From assembly GCA_024803745.1 (NCBI GenBank), contig JANJXV010000025.1, forward strand, positions 21,010,610-21,074,609: 64,000 nucleotides of DNA, in the 5' to 3' direction. Position 1 is the stretch's first letter; every line of letters starts with the position of its first letter. Below, piece by piece: positions 45,143-54,598 of the stretch. The stretch comes from Megascapheus bottae (lineage: Eukaryota > Chordata > Mammalia > Rodentia > Geomyidae). A program made the position numbers and the translations under genes. Under the pieces are notes generated by a model. The model worked only from the letters and a program-made list of their open reading frames with translations, had not been told where the DNA came from and did not search any database.

Positions 45143-48100
45143 ATTTGTTTAGCTGAAATAGGGAATGGAAGGGGAAAATAAGATGATTGGAAGGGAGTGG
45201 GGGGAGGGTTAGGGAGACAAAAACATGAGAAGGAGTATCAAGGTTTGAGAAGTAATGCACCCATTACCTGATGAATGTAACTCCAACCCCTGTATACATT
45301 ATCCCAACAATAGAATACAAAAAAAAGTCCTGTGTCAAAGAAAAGTATTCTACCTCTTAGAGACACAAGAACTGACTATAAAGGATTGTGGGGTGGGGTG
45401 GGATGGAAGGGTCCACCCTTCTATCTCCTTTTCCTCTACCCTCACAGTTTTCTATTCACCCATCTGTAGTCACATCTCTTCCAGCATCCATCCAACCAAC
45501 CAACCCACATCCATCCATCCATCCATCCATTCACCCATCTTTCTCTCCATCTTTAATCCCAAATATATATGTATACATACACATGTATGAATATAGAGAG
45601 AGAAGGAGGAGGGAGGGAGGTACAGAGGGAGGGAGGGAGAGAGAGAGCTTGTTGGGTACCAAGCTCATAATAACCCAGTCCAGAGAGATACTCACAGGTT
45701 GGCACTGTTCACGAAGGGAATCGCAGAGATGAACCTCACAATGCAGGAAAACAAGGTCGTAATCTCCAGCAAACTTGAACATCTGGACGGAGAACCGGCT
45801 TTGTGCAGACAGCCCATTTTCCACCACGCTGATAGTGGAATCATGTTGATTTGGGCAGCTGGGAAAGTTAAAGGGCAGAGGTGTTAACTTCCACGCCATC
45901 ACACTGGCAAGCCCCGGCAAGCCTCCCTCTGGGTCCTTTCATCCTGGCAGCATGTACTTTATTCGTCTCTTTCTCTTCCATCAGCTCACGTGCTGTAATC
46001 CTTTTAAGTTCCAGGCCAGCCCAGCCTAGCTAAAAAGGGATGCTGACAGGTTGGTTAACTTGACTACTCAATGTTCCTTTTCTATTTTGTGTCAGTTTCT
46101 AGGGCTTACACTCAGGGTCTGGGCACTGTCTCTGAGCTTTGGTGCTCAAGGCCAATGGGCCACCACTTGAGCCACAGCTCCACCTCTGGTTTTTCTGGTG
46201 ATTCATTGGAAATAAGAGTCTCATGGACTTTTCTGCCTGGGCTGGATTGAGCTGCGCTCCTCAGATCTGTCTCCTGAGTAGCTAGAATTATAGGCATGAG
46301 CCCCTGGTACCCAGCAGAAGCCTCAATATTTTTATCTGCAAAGTGAACACACTCATTCCCTTTCCTCCTCTCACAGGAATGAGTTGAGCATTTAATAAGG
46401 TATATTGCTTACCTAGCCCAGAACTCAGCACACAGCAAAGTCCCACAATAAATATTATCCAGTATTGTTACTGGGATTTCAAGCATGATCTATAAGCACA
46501 CATTTTTCTTTGTTTTTGTCAGGTAAAGGTATTAAAGTGATATCTGTCCCATAAATATCTGTCATATCGTTTTCATGTTGGTCAATGCTAATGCCTGTAG
46601 AATAACCCATTGTTACTTAATTGAGCTCTTTTTGAACCCTAACGGTACTGCCACAGTTATGACTGAAATTGCTACTGGTATATGCCTGTAATTTTAGCTG
46701 GTCTGGAGGTGGGAAATCAGAAGGATCTCAGCTTGAAGCCAGTCCGGGCCACAAAAGTTCAGGAGACCCCATCTTCACAGACAAAGGTGCTTCTCATACG
46801 ATGTGCACCTGTCATCTTAGCTACTCAGGAAGTATAAATAGGAGGATTATGATCCAGATTGACCAGGGAACAATGCGAGATTCCTCCAAAGTGGGGAAGA
46901 GTAGCTTATGTTGTAGTAGGCCTGCTAATAGCATGCATAGGTCCTGAGTTTAGGCCCCAGTACTTCCCTCCCCACCCTCCCCAAAAAAGAATATTGAAAT
47001 GAAAATAATTGACATTGTTACACTCTGTTCATCTTAGTTTCATGAATACATTGAGCTTAACAAGCCATCCCTGTGACATGCTTAGATCAACAGGTATGGT
47101 TATAATGTCATTCCGGGATCATTTCCCAATGAGGTAAGCCAGCTTAACCAACTATCAGACACGAAGGATATGAACATTTTCCTTCCCTCCCCCTCCTTAA
47201 TTTTATTCAGGTCCAGAGTCACCTGATACCTGTTTCGGATGATGAAGTACTTCACAGGGTCATCTTTGTCTTCGGTGGGAGTGGCGTAGCAGTTCCTCAA
47301 GAGCAGGTTAAACCTGGAGGTGTCACCTCGCTCCAAGATGGTGCCCACATACAGCATAGATTCCACTGGCAACACCACCTTGACCCCTTCATAAGGAAGC
47401 GTGTAGCTCTGGTCTTGGAAGAGTGCCATCCTGACTGTGAACTCTCCCTCCCCATCCACACTGATATTCAGGGAGCTGAGATGAGGGGAGGCACAAGAGG
47501 GGGACACATCAGGTTTTGAGCAAAAAGAGAGCAACAGAAATCAAGTCCTATTGCTGGGTGTGGTGGCTCACAACTGTCATCCTAGCTACTCAGGAGGCTC
47601 AGATCTGAGGATTGTGGTTCAAAGTCAGCCCAGGCACTAAAGTCCATGACATTCTTATCACCAATTTACCATGAGAAAATCAGAAGTGGTGCTGTGACTC
47701 AAGTGGTAGGGCAATGGCCTTGAGCTGAAGAGCTCAGAGACACGCCTAGGCCCAGAGTTGAAGTCCCACAATAAAGAACAAAAGAAAGAAAGAAGAAAGA
47801 AAGAATGAATGAAAGAAAGAAAGAAAGAAGAAAGGAAGGAAAGAAAGAAGGAAGAAAGAGAAATCAAGTCCTATGTCTGTAGAAAGATGCACCTCTGCCC
47901 TTGAACCAATTCAATCATCCATGCCCACAGAGCATTTACCAGCTTCTAGGTGCTAAACCTGACAAAAAAGGTGAGTCTGCCCTCAGGACTTCTGCTGACT
48001 TTTCCCCATGTGGCAGGTCAGGTCAATCTCTCACTCAAAGCATAGGGATTGGAGCATGCCACCATCACCTTGTTATGGACAGTGAACCTGGTTCTAGGAG

Positions 48101-51100
48101 TTCACACTTTTCAACCCCAAATCCTTTCTCTCCACCACACCATCTTCAGTTAAAAGTCATATTTGGAGGGAAATAGGGACAAAAACATGAGAAGGGATAG
48201 CAATGATTGTTAAGAAATGTACCTTCTATCCGGTGAATATAATGAATGTAACCCTTCTATTAATTACAAAAAAAATTTAAGTCATCTTTGAAGCTGGGTA
48301 CCAAACATATTTGAAGCTGGCTCAAACCTCTCTGATCCTAGCTACTCAGGAGGCTGAGAGATGAGGATACTGGTTCTAAGCCAGTCTTGGCAGGAAAGAC
48401 CATCAGACTCTTATCTACAATCAATCACCAAAAATCTGGAAGTGAAGGTGTGGCTTAAAGTGGTAGAGTACTAGCTTTGAGCCAAAAAAAAAAATAAAAG
48501 GAACAGTACACAAGCCCTGAGTTCATGTAAAACAAGGCACACGTTTTATGAGTAGGATTCTGGAATTTATCTCGCAGAAGGGAATATTGCTCATCAAAAA
48601 ACACAGATTGAGTTTGGAGAGAGAGAGAAAGAGAGAGGGGGGAGAGAGATGTTCAACTGCTAATTATATCAGTCACTATTTACAAATGAGGTGAATGTGA
48701 TGTAGGAGAAACATGGTGTGCAGAGGTCCTAGTCTTTCTCTGGAGGGGTGGAAGGGGTGGGGGTCCAGGGGAAATGTGGCAGCAGACTTGAGGACTAAGT
48801 TGAGATCACCTTTGACTGAGTACACAGCACCCCACTGAAACTAGAACTGAGTAACACTTTGGGTAGGATTCCTCTAGGCAAGGCCTTTTTCTGTTTCATG
48901 AACCATCCACAAATGCTTGTGGAATAAACAATGAAACAAGTGGATACTCTCAAACGAGGTAAGGGAGAAACTGTACTGGGAGTGAGTGTCACTAGAGTCG
49001 GGGGATATGTGTTGAAGGGCAAGGTCAAGGCCTTACCTTACAATAGGCTGAAGCGCAGTCTGAAGGCTAACCTTCATATCCAAGGGGTAGGCGCACTGGA
49101 AGTTGATGTTGAGGAGAAAGTCCCTGATGATAAAGTCACTGGTCAAGGAGAGGGTGTTCTTGTAAATGGCATGGGTTCCATTTCTCTTTGGTATAAAAAC
49201 AAAAAGGAATATTGAATGGATCGATGTGGAACTCAGAGCTCTCTCATTCCAGAGTCAAATGCTCTCAGTCTTTCAGCCACCTACTTTCTGGAGGGGGCGG
49301 AGGTGAAGGAACCATCTCTAGCATAAAACCAGGAGACTCCCAAAATTAAAAAAAAAAATGAAAGCAGGGACCAGGAGCATGGCCTAGTGGTAGAGTGCTC
49401 CCCTAGCATGCAGAAAGCCCTGGGTTCAATTCCTCAGTACCATATACACAGAAAAAGTCAAAAGTGGTGCTGTGGCCAAAGTGGTAGAGCACTAGCTTTG
49501 AGAAAGTCCTAGGACAGTGCCCAGGCCTTGAGTTCAAGCCCCAAGACTAGAAAAAAAAAACAAAAGTGATACATGACTGATCCTGGAGAGGAATCAAAAG
49601 GGCGTCATGATTGCTTCTTGGTGTTTTCCTCTCTCATCTCCTAATTAAAGTTCATCATAATCCTGTCTTATATTGATGGAGCGTCCATGTCAGACCCATG
49701 TTGGACTCTCCATACACAATAGACCTAGAGAGGTTAAGTAGTTCACAGCTACTAAGACAGGGCCTTCCAGCCTGCCTCTGGCTCTCTGGCAGTGGTGGCA
49801 TGAACGACCTTTACCTCCAGAATATTCCCACAGGCATTGGCCCGCACGGGGCTGGTTGTGAACACCCAGTTTCCATCCTCAGTCTGCATCACACTGTTGC
49901 AGTTCAGGTCTTTCAGGTAGGCAATGATTTCTTCCCCAAAGCCCAGGGCCCCCAGCAAACACTTATCCAGCTTCACTTTGATCTCCTCAGCCCCACAGTC
50001 CAGATGAGGCTGCACATTGAGAGCATCTGGAAAGCCACGAGTTAGACAGAGTAAGGACATGCAGCTCATGTTCCTCACCCTTTGGATAAACTGAAAGGAA
50101 CCCCCAAGACCCAGGAGGAATTTACATGCAGCCTCTGCTCCAAGATTTCCAAGACTGCCCTATGTGCAGTCTTGGCTAAGTTCCTGAACATCAGGATATT
50201 AGAATTGAAGCTAGGTATTTATTCTACAGAGCCAGCATCCCTAGCCAGGTTTTGCACCATTGCATTCATTCATGCATTCATTCATCCACCCCCCCCCATG
50301 TCTATTCAATGAGTATTTCATGAGCATCTGTTATCTGCATCTTATCCCAGTTGGCAAAGGTGAAGACTCTGTGGATACTTGCATACTACACTTGTGGAGT
50401 TTTTTTCTTTAATTTCTGTATTGCTCACCAGTTCCTGCTCCTGCCTGAACCATCTCCTGAGGTCATGGTCTAGAGGCTGGCCTTGACGTTTCCTCTGCTC
50501 AGGCCGCATCATCTTTGCAAACTCACTGGCTTTGTGGCCAGGAGAGCCTGTGGGGTTTCTCCCATGCTCAGCTTTACTCCCTACCCTCGACTCAGATCCA
50601 CACGTTGTCCTGACCCTCCAGGACTCCCCTGTCCCAACTCTGCCCACTCGAGAGAGGAGCCAGCAGCCCCAGGAACTGCTCACCAGAGTTATTGAGGTTC
50701 TGTCTGCAAACACAACTCCAGACACCATCTTGAGCCAGGCATTCCTCTTCAAGGCGACACTCTCTCTCACACCTGCCCGGCACAATGGTGGGATCTAGAA
50801 AATGGAGGATGGAGGAAGAGAGTCAGGATGGAGAGTGGGGTGGGTGTGAGATGTCCAAATCCCAACTTTACATTCCACTGGAGTGCAAGAATCTTTCTGA
50901 GTGGGTAAAAGACTTCACCCAGGGAAAGGCCAGGCCTTAAGCTCAGATTAAGGCTTCCAGATTCCCAATCTGGTGAAGCTCTTGAGGGGCTTTGAAACTA
51001 TCACCTTCAGAAGGCTTACCACATGGATGAAACCCAGGGAAGCCCAGACTAAGAGTGCCTGGGTTCAAATCCCCACTTTGAAGAGGCTACTTAACCTCTA

Positions 51101-53126
51101 TGCTCCCCACCCCAGATTCCATGATTGAAAAACCTTTCAAGCCCTTAGAACGTAAAGCAAAGGTGTCGTGAGCCCTAGATATCACTGTTCTTGCTCACCT
51201 GTGCAGTACCTCAGGGCACAGTCAGGAGTGCCCTCCAGCCCGTACACGTGGTACCCTCCTGGACAGGCCTTTACCAGTACCTCCGAGTGCCAGAGACAGC
51301 AATTTTCACTCCAGTGGGCACAGGCAGTGCGGGTGACGATGCCATCGCCCTGGACAGGGTGGGATCCATTCAGCCACATGGGAGCAGACGTCTGGCATCG
51401 AGCCATTGGGACGCAGGTCTCAGGTATCCTGATTCCTCCTACACCCACAAAGCGGTACCAGCCATGCATGTCCTGATCACACAGCGGGTCACCTTCTGTG
51501 TTGTCAGTGCTGCGAGAGGGCTCGTCCACCTCGGTGTACGCCTCACAGGGGTCAAAACAGAGGTCAGCCTCAGGAGTTCCAGGGGCTCCACATACCAAGT
51601 CCCGCTCATAGGAGCTGGTGTCTCTGGGCTTTCTGTCATCTGAGAAATGGAAAGCGTGTGCTTGTAAAGAGATTATTATGTGACTCATGGCCTTTGGGAT
51701 TTTTTTAAACCCTGCTCTTCCTCTTGGTTTTCATGTGCCAAGGATCAAAGGAGGCCAACAGGCGCCCAGTCCACAATGAAACCCCAGCACCTGCGGGCAA
51801 GATCTTCCCTGAGGATTTTGTGTGGTAGTTAAATGCCCCTGGTATCATGCAAGGCAAGTCCTGCTTCGGTGTGTGCATGTGCACAACTGCATATGCATGT
51901 GCAAGTGTATATGTGTGTAGGCCCATGCACACGCATGGGTGTGTGTGCTTGTGCACGTGTGCTCACTGGCACTGTGGCTTGACATCAGGGCCTCACACTC
52001 TCGCTTTGCTTTTGTTTCACTCAAGGCTGGTGCTCTGCTCCCATTCTTAGCCTTTTGCTGGCTCCCTGGAGCCAGGCGCCTCATGCACTTATTTTTGTCT
52101 CCAGGCTGATTTTGAACCAGAATATTCAGATCTCAACCTCCTGAGTAGCTAGGATTACCAATCACCAGCACTGTTTGGCCAATATGTGATTCCTGTCAGT
52201 AGCCTGCAAGCTCACTGGGGAAATCCCCAGGTATCATTTGAATAAATAAAGTAGAAATGAAAAGGTGTCCCAGAGCTTGTCTTGGATCCCGAACCACTTC
52301 CATTCCTAGAAACCTGAGGCATGTTCCCATCCTGCACTGCTGGCTTGCCATTGGGCCCTTCTTTATGGTGGAGTCTTCACCAATTTGTGCAGAATGTTTA
52401 CGAGACTTCCTGGCCACTCTCTGGCTCCCCACCAGATGCCAGGAGCAACTCCCAACCTCACCCCCAAGTTGTCTCCAGGCACTGCCAAGTGTCTATTGGA
52501 AGGCAAAGTCATGTACAGTGGAGAAACAGTGATTGAATAGTGTTTGATTTTTGACCGTTTGTTTTTTTTGAGGGGTGGAATGGAGAGGGCCAAGCTGGTC
52601 CAGGGCTTTCACCCAGCTCTTTGCCTGTTGTCCGGGGACCGTAGCAGGTCATTAGCTCTTCTAAGACTTGCCTGCAAAAGCGCCATAAGAACTAGTCTCT
52701 CTCACCCCTGTGCCTACAATTGTGTCATTTTTAAACCTAGGTGTCTGCCTGTCCTATTTATTGACTTACAATGTTTCTTTCAAAGGCTATCTTTAAAATT
52801 TGATTTTATCTTAAAAGGAATGGTGTCCGTGATAACATATGTAGAGAGAACTAAGTGATACTATTTCATATGTATGAAAATAAATAAACAACCATTTAAA
52901 ATGGTGAAGGAAACTGGGTGCCAGTGGCTTGTCCCTGTGATTCTAACTATGCAGGAGGCTGAGATCTGAAGATCAAAGGTTCAAAGCCAGCCAGGGCAGG
53001 ACAGTCTGTGAAACTCTTTTATCAGCAATTAACCAGAGTGGGGTCATAGCCCAAGTGGTAGAGTGTCAGCCTTCCTTGAGTGAAAAAGCTCAGCATCCAG
53101 ACCCTAAGTTCAAGCCCTTACAAGTG

Positions 53127-53171
<45 letters not shown>

Positions 53172-54065
53172 GAAAGAAGTTGTCGCCACTGGAGCCCCAC
53201 TGGAATTTTCTAGGAGAATAAGTGGGATTACTGATATAAAATGCCCGGCAGGACAGATCCAGATTAAGCTAGCTGACTTCCAGTTCCTATCACGTAGTTA
53301 GAGTCTAGCTAGTGTCTTGAATGGACAAAGAAGATCTGTGGGGTCACAATCTTAGGACACAGGTCACAGAGGCTTTTCAGAAAGCGATTTTCCAAGCTGT
53401 AAATATGTTTGGCTTAAGAAAATCAATGGCTGTCTTTGTTAGTCTTGGATCACATCCCAAACACCCTTGTATCTTCTCATGGGAGGCAGGGAGCTGAGTT
53501 CTTCCAAGCCCCCCCTCCAAGGTTCACATGTACCCTCTCTTTGGTCTAAATCCCTTCCTTTTACAGGGTTTCTAAGTCACCCAATCCATACAGTGCTCGG
53601 AGATACCAGGCAGGTGGATAAAGCTTTTGCACTCTGTAGATTAGCATTGCAATGCACAGCTGGAGAGTGAGCTTGCCCTAACCAAGTGGACTGGCTGCTT
53701 GATCTCCTGGGCACTGCCAGTCTGGGATTCCACCAGACACCGGCACAGGAAACCATGGAAACTGGCTTCCCCTGTCATTCCCAGGGAATTTCCAATCGAA
53801 CTCAGATTGCCTGATGCCAGATTGCCTTTCGGCTGTCCACATTCTCTTTGATCTCCAGCTCTGAATCTTTGCTCTGAGCCCAACTCTTCCTCCTGAGATA
53901 CCTTTTGTGTTCCCCTCCTCTCCCCGGCTCCACTCCCGGCTCCCAGATCTTTGTGGGCATCTGAGATGCCAGTTGAGCCAAGTACTCGCCTTGGTGCATG
54001 GCAGGTGCCAGGGTCAGAATACAGGAAGCCACGGCCAGCCACAAGAGGCCTGGGCCCATCATCAT
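40873..54065 (-). CDS. GP2: GP2, pancreatic secretory granule membrane glycoprotein 2 (ten coding exons, spliced)
   Basis: GP2 is a GPI-anchored glycoprotein of pancreatic zymogen granules and intestinal M cells that binds FimH of type-1-fimbriated bacteria (family knowledge). The coding exons, in order, are 54065-53990, 51639-51199, 50794-50684, 50026-49815, 49185-49037, 47475-47230, 45858-45696, 43638-43554, 41548-41507 and 40931-40873. Together they give 1584 nt, or 527 residues plus TGA, against about 530-537 in human and mouse GP2 as I recall. All phases join without a stop. Order of parts: signal peptide (residues about 1-22), D10C cysteine-rich domain (about 45-172), EGF-like segment (about 178-208), ZP-N, ZP-C, the VLDLGPIT external hydrophobic patch, and a hydrophobic GPI-signal tail ending LLAWLF. 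N-glycosylation sequons include NGS, NNS, NGT and NIS. UMOD lies upstream on the same strand. I see no AATAAA within about 500 nt past the stop. The identification is secure; splice positions are read by eye. Confidence 0.96.
41507..41548 (-). CDS. GP2: GP2 coding exon 9: 42-nt microexon before the GPI tail
   Basis: Fourteen codons (phase 1 to 1) read [14 protein letters not shown] between the acceptor TCCACAG|GTGCA and the donor CTGCAG|GTACGT. Human GP2 has AQSPGVMNGTPSTAG here as I recall it, so the alignment is clear despite the small size. This is the predicted GPI-attachment region. Reading through the donor meets a stop within about ten codons, so splicing to 40931 is needed for a GPI tail. 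Confidence 0.88.
41716..41912 (-). mobile_element. 7SL/B1-headed Geo SINE, reverse, old
   Basis: GCACCAGAGCTTGAATTCAA and CAGATCTCAGCCTCCTGAGT bracket a decayed middle. It lies in GP2 3' flank-side intron sequence (between exons at 41548 and 43554). Confidence 0.75.
41936..41959. repeat. (TTTG)n
   Basis: Five to six TTTG units ahead of a reverse SINE. Confidence 0.9.
41964..42182 (-). mobile_element. 7SL/B1-headed Geo SINE, reverse
   Basis: TGGTCCTGGGGCTTGAATTC, GGCTAGTACTCTTCCACTTG and GGCCTCCTGAGTAGCCAGGA. In a GP2 intron, sense with GP2. Confidence 0.9.
42914..43070 (+). mobile_element. IDL-Geo SINE, 5'-truncated
   Basis: CTTGCCTAGCATGAATGAAG, CCCTGGGTATGATTCTTCAG, AAAAGCCAGAAGCGACGCTA and AAGCCCCAGGACTGGCAAAC. 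The segment before it (about 42765-42910) has MIR-like phrases. Confidence 0.85.
43230..43455 (+). mobile_element. 7SL/B1-headed Geo SINE
   Basis: GCTTAGGCCTGTAATCCTAG, ACTCTTACCACCAATTAATC and GTGTGGCTCAAATAGTAGAG. It ends about 100 nt before GP2 exon 43554-43638. Confidence 0.88.
43554..43638 (-). CDS. GP2: GP2 coding exon 8: cleavage region and external hydrophobic patch
   Basis: This 85-nt exon (phase 0 to 1) reads [16 protein letters not shown], then [12 protein letters not shown]. It runs from the acceptor ATCTCCCAG|TCCTG to the donor AGAG|GTATGT. The LRSE segment lies where ZP precursors are cut before secretion. VLDLGPIT is the external hydrophobic patch removed by that cut (family knowledge). 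UMOD's equivalent exon is one codon shorter. Confidence 0.93.
43800..44018 (-). mobile_element. 7SL/B1-headed Geo SINE, reverse
   Basis: ACTGGGGCTTGAACTCACGG, TTGGTTAATTGGAGATCAGA and TAAGTAGCTAGGATTCTAGG. Confidence 0.87.
44038..44165 (+). repeat. MIR-type ancient SINE
   Basis: GGGTTTAAATCTCATCTCCA and TGTATGATTTGGGGACAAAT in MIR order. Confidence 0.6.
44470..44570 (-). mobile_element. B1-like SINE, reverse
   Basis: GCCTGGTCTCAAACTCACTT, TAAGCTGGCTTTGAACTTGT and CTCAGCCTCCTGAGTGCTGG. Confidence 0.75.
44686..44928 (+). mobile_element. 7SL/B1-headed Geo SINE with CA tail
   Basis: GCCAGTGACTCATGCCTATA, GAGTCTTATCTCCAATTTAT and CTCCAGTGGTAGAGTACCAA, ending in (CA)n at 44911. Confidence 0.9.
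45096..45140. repeat. (GT)n microsatellite
   Basis: GT run of about 40 nt with one ATGT break. Confidence 0.95.
45484..45650. repeat. (CATC)n then GA/GGGA-rich low-complexity run
   Basis: CATCCATCCATCCATCCATC, an ATATATGTATACATAC step and GGAGGGAGGG/GAGAGAG, ending about 50 nt from GP2 exon 45696-45858. Confidence 0.9.
45696..45858 (-). CDS. GP2: GP2 coding exon 7: ZP-C, second part
   Basis: This 163-nt exon (phase 2 to 0) reads [20 protein letters not shown], then [20 protein letters not shown] and [14 protein letters not shown]. It runs from the acceptor TTTCCCAG|CTGCC to the donor CAACCT|GTGAGT. The cysteines in LHCEVHLCD and EQCQP are the conserved ZP-C set. Length and phase match the UMOD exon at 62122-62284. 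Confidence 0.96.
46090..46317 (-). mobile_element. 7SL/B1-headed Geo SINE, reverse
   Basis: GTCTGGGCACTGTCTCTGAG, CCACAGCTCCACCTCTGGTT and GTCTCCTGAGTAGCTAGAAT. Confidence 0.9.
46333..46460 (+). repeat. MIR-type 3' end
   Basis: GAGTTGAGCATTTAATAAGG, CAGAACTCAGCACACAGCAA and AATAAATATTATC resemble the MIR/L2 terminal block. Confidence 0.6.
46655..46975 (+). mobile_element. B1-like plus ID-like composite SINE, old
   Basis: GGTATATGCCTGTAATTTTA, a second head-like CACCTGTCATCTTAGCTACT, and an ID-like AATAGCATGCATAGGTCCTG. It is similar in plan to 8863-9192. Confidence 0.55.
47230..47475 (-). CDS. GP2: GP2 coding exon 6: ZP-C, first part
   Basis: This 246-nt exon (phase 2 to 2) reads [20 protein letters not shown], then [36 protein letters not shown] and FIIRN. 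It runs from the acceptor ATCTCAG|CTCCC to the donor AACAG|GTATCA. NIS is a potential glycosylation site. The exon has exactly the same length and phase as the UMOD exon at 63190-63435. Confidence 0.96.
47552..47858 (+). mobile_element. 7SL/B1-headed Geo SINE plus (GAAA)n tail, 16-bp target-site duplication
   Basis: GCTGGGTGTGGTGGCTCACA through AGTCCCACAATAAAGAAC, then about 80 nt of GAAA/GGAA. AGAAATCAAGTCCTAT flanks the whole at 47536-47551 and 47859-47874. It sits about 60 nt upstream (in GP2 sense) of GP2 exon 47230-47475. Confidence 0.94.
48325..48530 (+). mobile_element. 7SL/B1-headed Geo SINE
   Basis: TGATCCTAGCTACTCAGGAG, ACTCTTATCTACAATCAATC and TAAAGTGGTAGAGTACTAGC. Confidence 0.85.
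48619..48652. repeat. GA-rich tract
   Basis: GAGAGAGAGAAAGAGAGAGG then GGGAGAGAGA. Confidence 0.9.
49037..49185 (-). CDS. GP2: GP2 coding exon 5: end of ZP-N and internal hydrophobic patch
   Basis: This 149-nt exon (phase 0 to 2) reads [14 protein letters not shown], then [20 protein letters not shown] and [12 protein letters not shown]. The PLDMKVSLQ stretch corresponds to the internal hydrophobic patch that controls ZP polymerisation (family knowledge). The acceptor is an unusual AAAG after a T-rich tract broken by ATACCA. The exon has no ATG-to-stop frame of its own on this strand, so a plain ORF scan misses it. Confidence 0.92.
49368..49562 (+). mobile_element. IDL-Geo SINE, full length
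   Basis: ACCAGGAGCATGGCCTAGTG, CCCTGGGTTCAATTCCTCAG, AAAAAGTCAAAAGTGGTGCT and GAGTTCAAGCCCCAAGACTA with poly(A). It lies in the GP2 intron between exons 49815 and 49185. Confidence 0.92.
49815..50026 (-). CDS. GP2: GP2 coding exon 4: first part of the ZP-N domain
   Basis: This 212-nt exon runs from the acceptor CTTTCCAG|ATGC (phase 1) to the donor CTGGAG|GTAAAG (phase 0). The product includes [40 protein letters not shown] and ANACGNILE. This is the start of the zona pellucida module, with the conserved LDCG and DKCLL cysteines. ZP-N is the polymerisation half of the module. Confidence 0.95.
50684..50794 (-). CDS. GP2: GP2 coding exon 3: EGF-like segment
   Basis: This 111-nt exon (37 codons, phase 1 to 1) lies between the acceptor TTTTCTAG|ATCCC and the donor TCTG|GTGAGC. 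It encodes a short cysteine-rich EGF-like stretch with [20 protein letters not shown] and VCRQNLNNS. It matches the position and cysteine pattern of the GP2/UMOD segment between D10C and ZP. The NNS at the end is a possible N-glycosylation site. Confidence 0.94.
51050..51130 (+). repeat. MIR-type ancient SINE, partial
   Basis: GTGCCTGGGTTCAAATCCCC, then TTAACCTCTATGCTCCCCAC. Confidence 0.55.
51199..51639 (-). CDS. GP2: GP2 coding exon 2: D10C cysteine-rich domain
   Basis: This 441-nt exon (147 codons, phase 1 to phase 1) follows a pyrimidine-rich CAG acceptor and ends at the donor ACAG|GTGAGC. It encodes the decoy (D10C) region shared with UMOD, including [58 protein letters not shown] and [17 protein letters not shown]. 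The NGS sequon in the WLNGSHP segment corresponds to the conserved mannose-glycan position in this family. In human GP2 and UMOD this module binds FimH through its N-glycan (literature knowledge). No stop or frameshift is present. Confidence 0.96.
51870..51960. repeat. Imperfect TG/CA tract
   Basis: GTGTGTGCATGTGCACAACT and GCATGTGCAAGTGTATATGT; alternating but impure. Confidence 0.8.
51968..52178 (-). mobile_element. 7SL/B1-headed Geo SINE, reverse, old
   Basis: TGGCTTGACATCAGGGCCTC, AGGCTGGTGCTCTGCTCCCA and CCTCCTGAGTAGCTAGGATT. The TG tract lies at its tail side. Confidence 0.75.
52912..53128 (+). mobile_element. 7SL/B1-headed Geo SINE
   Basis: AGGAGGCTGAGATCTGAAGA, GTCATAGCCCAAGTGGTAGA and CTAAGTTCAAGCCCTTACAA, running into a CA repeat. 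Confidence 0.88.
53129..53168. repeat. (CA)n microsatellite at a SINE tail
   Basis: Forty nt of pure CA. Confidence 0.97.
53990..54065 (-). CDS. GP2: GP2 coding exon 1: start codon and signal peptide
   Basis: Three ATGs in a row open the frame (54065-54057); I use the first. The 25 codons give a classic signal peptide with the core [17 protein letters not shown], followed by MHQ. The frame is open further upstream, but only from a GTG, so that extension is not taken. The exon ends in phase 1 at CAAG followed by GCGAGT, a GC rather than GT donor. The phase fits the next exon exactly. Human and mouse GP2 have VQRG or HQG at the same point, as I recall them. Confidence 0.88.
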
Positions 54066-54362
54066 TGTTTCCTTCAGGTGAGATGCGCAAGTCACTTCAG
54101 TGCACGTGCTCTCCCCATGCAGCTACAGGAGAGGAAAGCAAAGGCTACACTGGGGTGGACAGCATCCATCCTCACCCTCCAGTGCAAGGGTAAAATGAGA
54201 ACCCACAGCCTTGACACCACTTTTGCCAAGTTTGTAACAAACAAAGCTCAGCACCATCCTACAGAAAGCATGCTCTCATAAGGTCAAGTTTCAAGAGTTC
54301 ATCAATCCAGGCAAGATTTATCGGGCATGTAAGTACGCGCCTGCAGGTTAGATAGTTTACTC

Positions 54363-54598
54363 AGGCCAGGCACACCTGTTATCCTGACTATTCAGGAGGA
54401 GGCTGAGACCTGAAGATTGTGGTTCAAGACTACCCAGGATAGGAAAGTCAGTGAACTTCTCATCTTCAGTGAACTACTCAGAAAAAGCCTGAAGTGGAGC
54501 TTACAGGCTCCAGTGGTAGAACATTAGCCTTAAATATAAAGAAATTCAGGAATAGAGCCCAAGTCCTGAGTTCGAGCCCCTAGACTAGCAAAAACTAA
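54363..54598 (+). mobile_element. 7SL/B1-headed Geo SINE
   Basis: GCCAGGCACACCTGTTATCC, AGAAAAAGCCTGAAGTGGAG and GAGTTCGAGCCCCTAGACTA. It lies between the GP2 leader exon and the signal-peptide exon. Confidence 0.88.

Noticed and set aside
51191..51643. A 150-codon + strand frame
   Set aside because: It is antisense to GP2 exon 51199-51639 and has no family features of its own.
54066..54095. An N-terminal extension of GP2 starting at 54095
   Set aside because: It would begin with GTG, not ATG. The ATG at 54065 gives a normal signal peptide.
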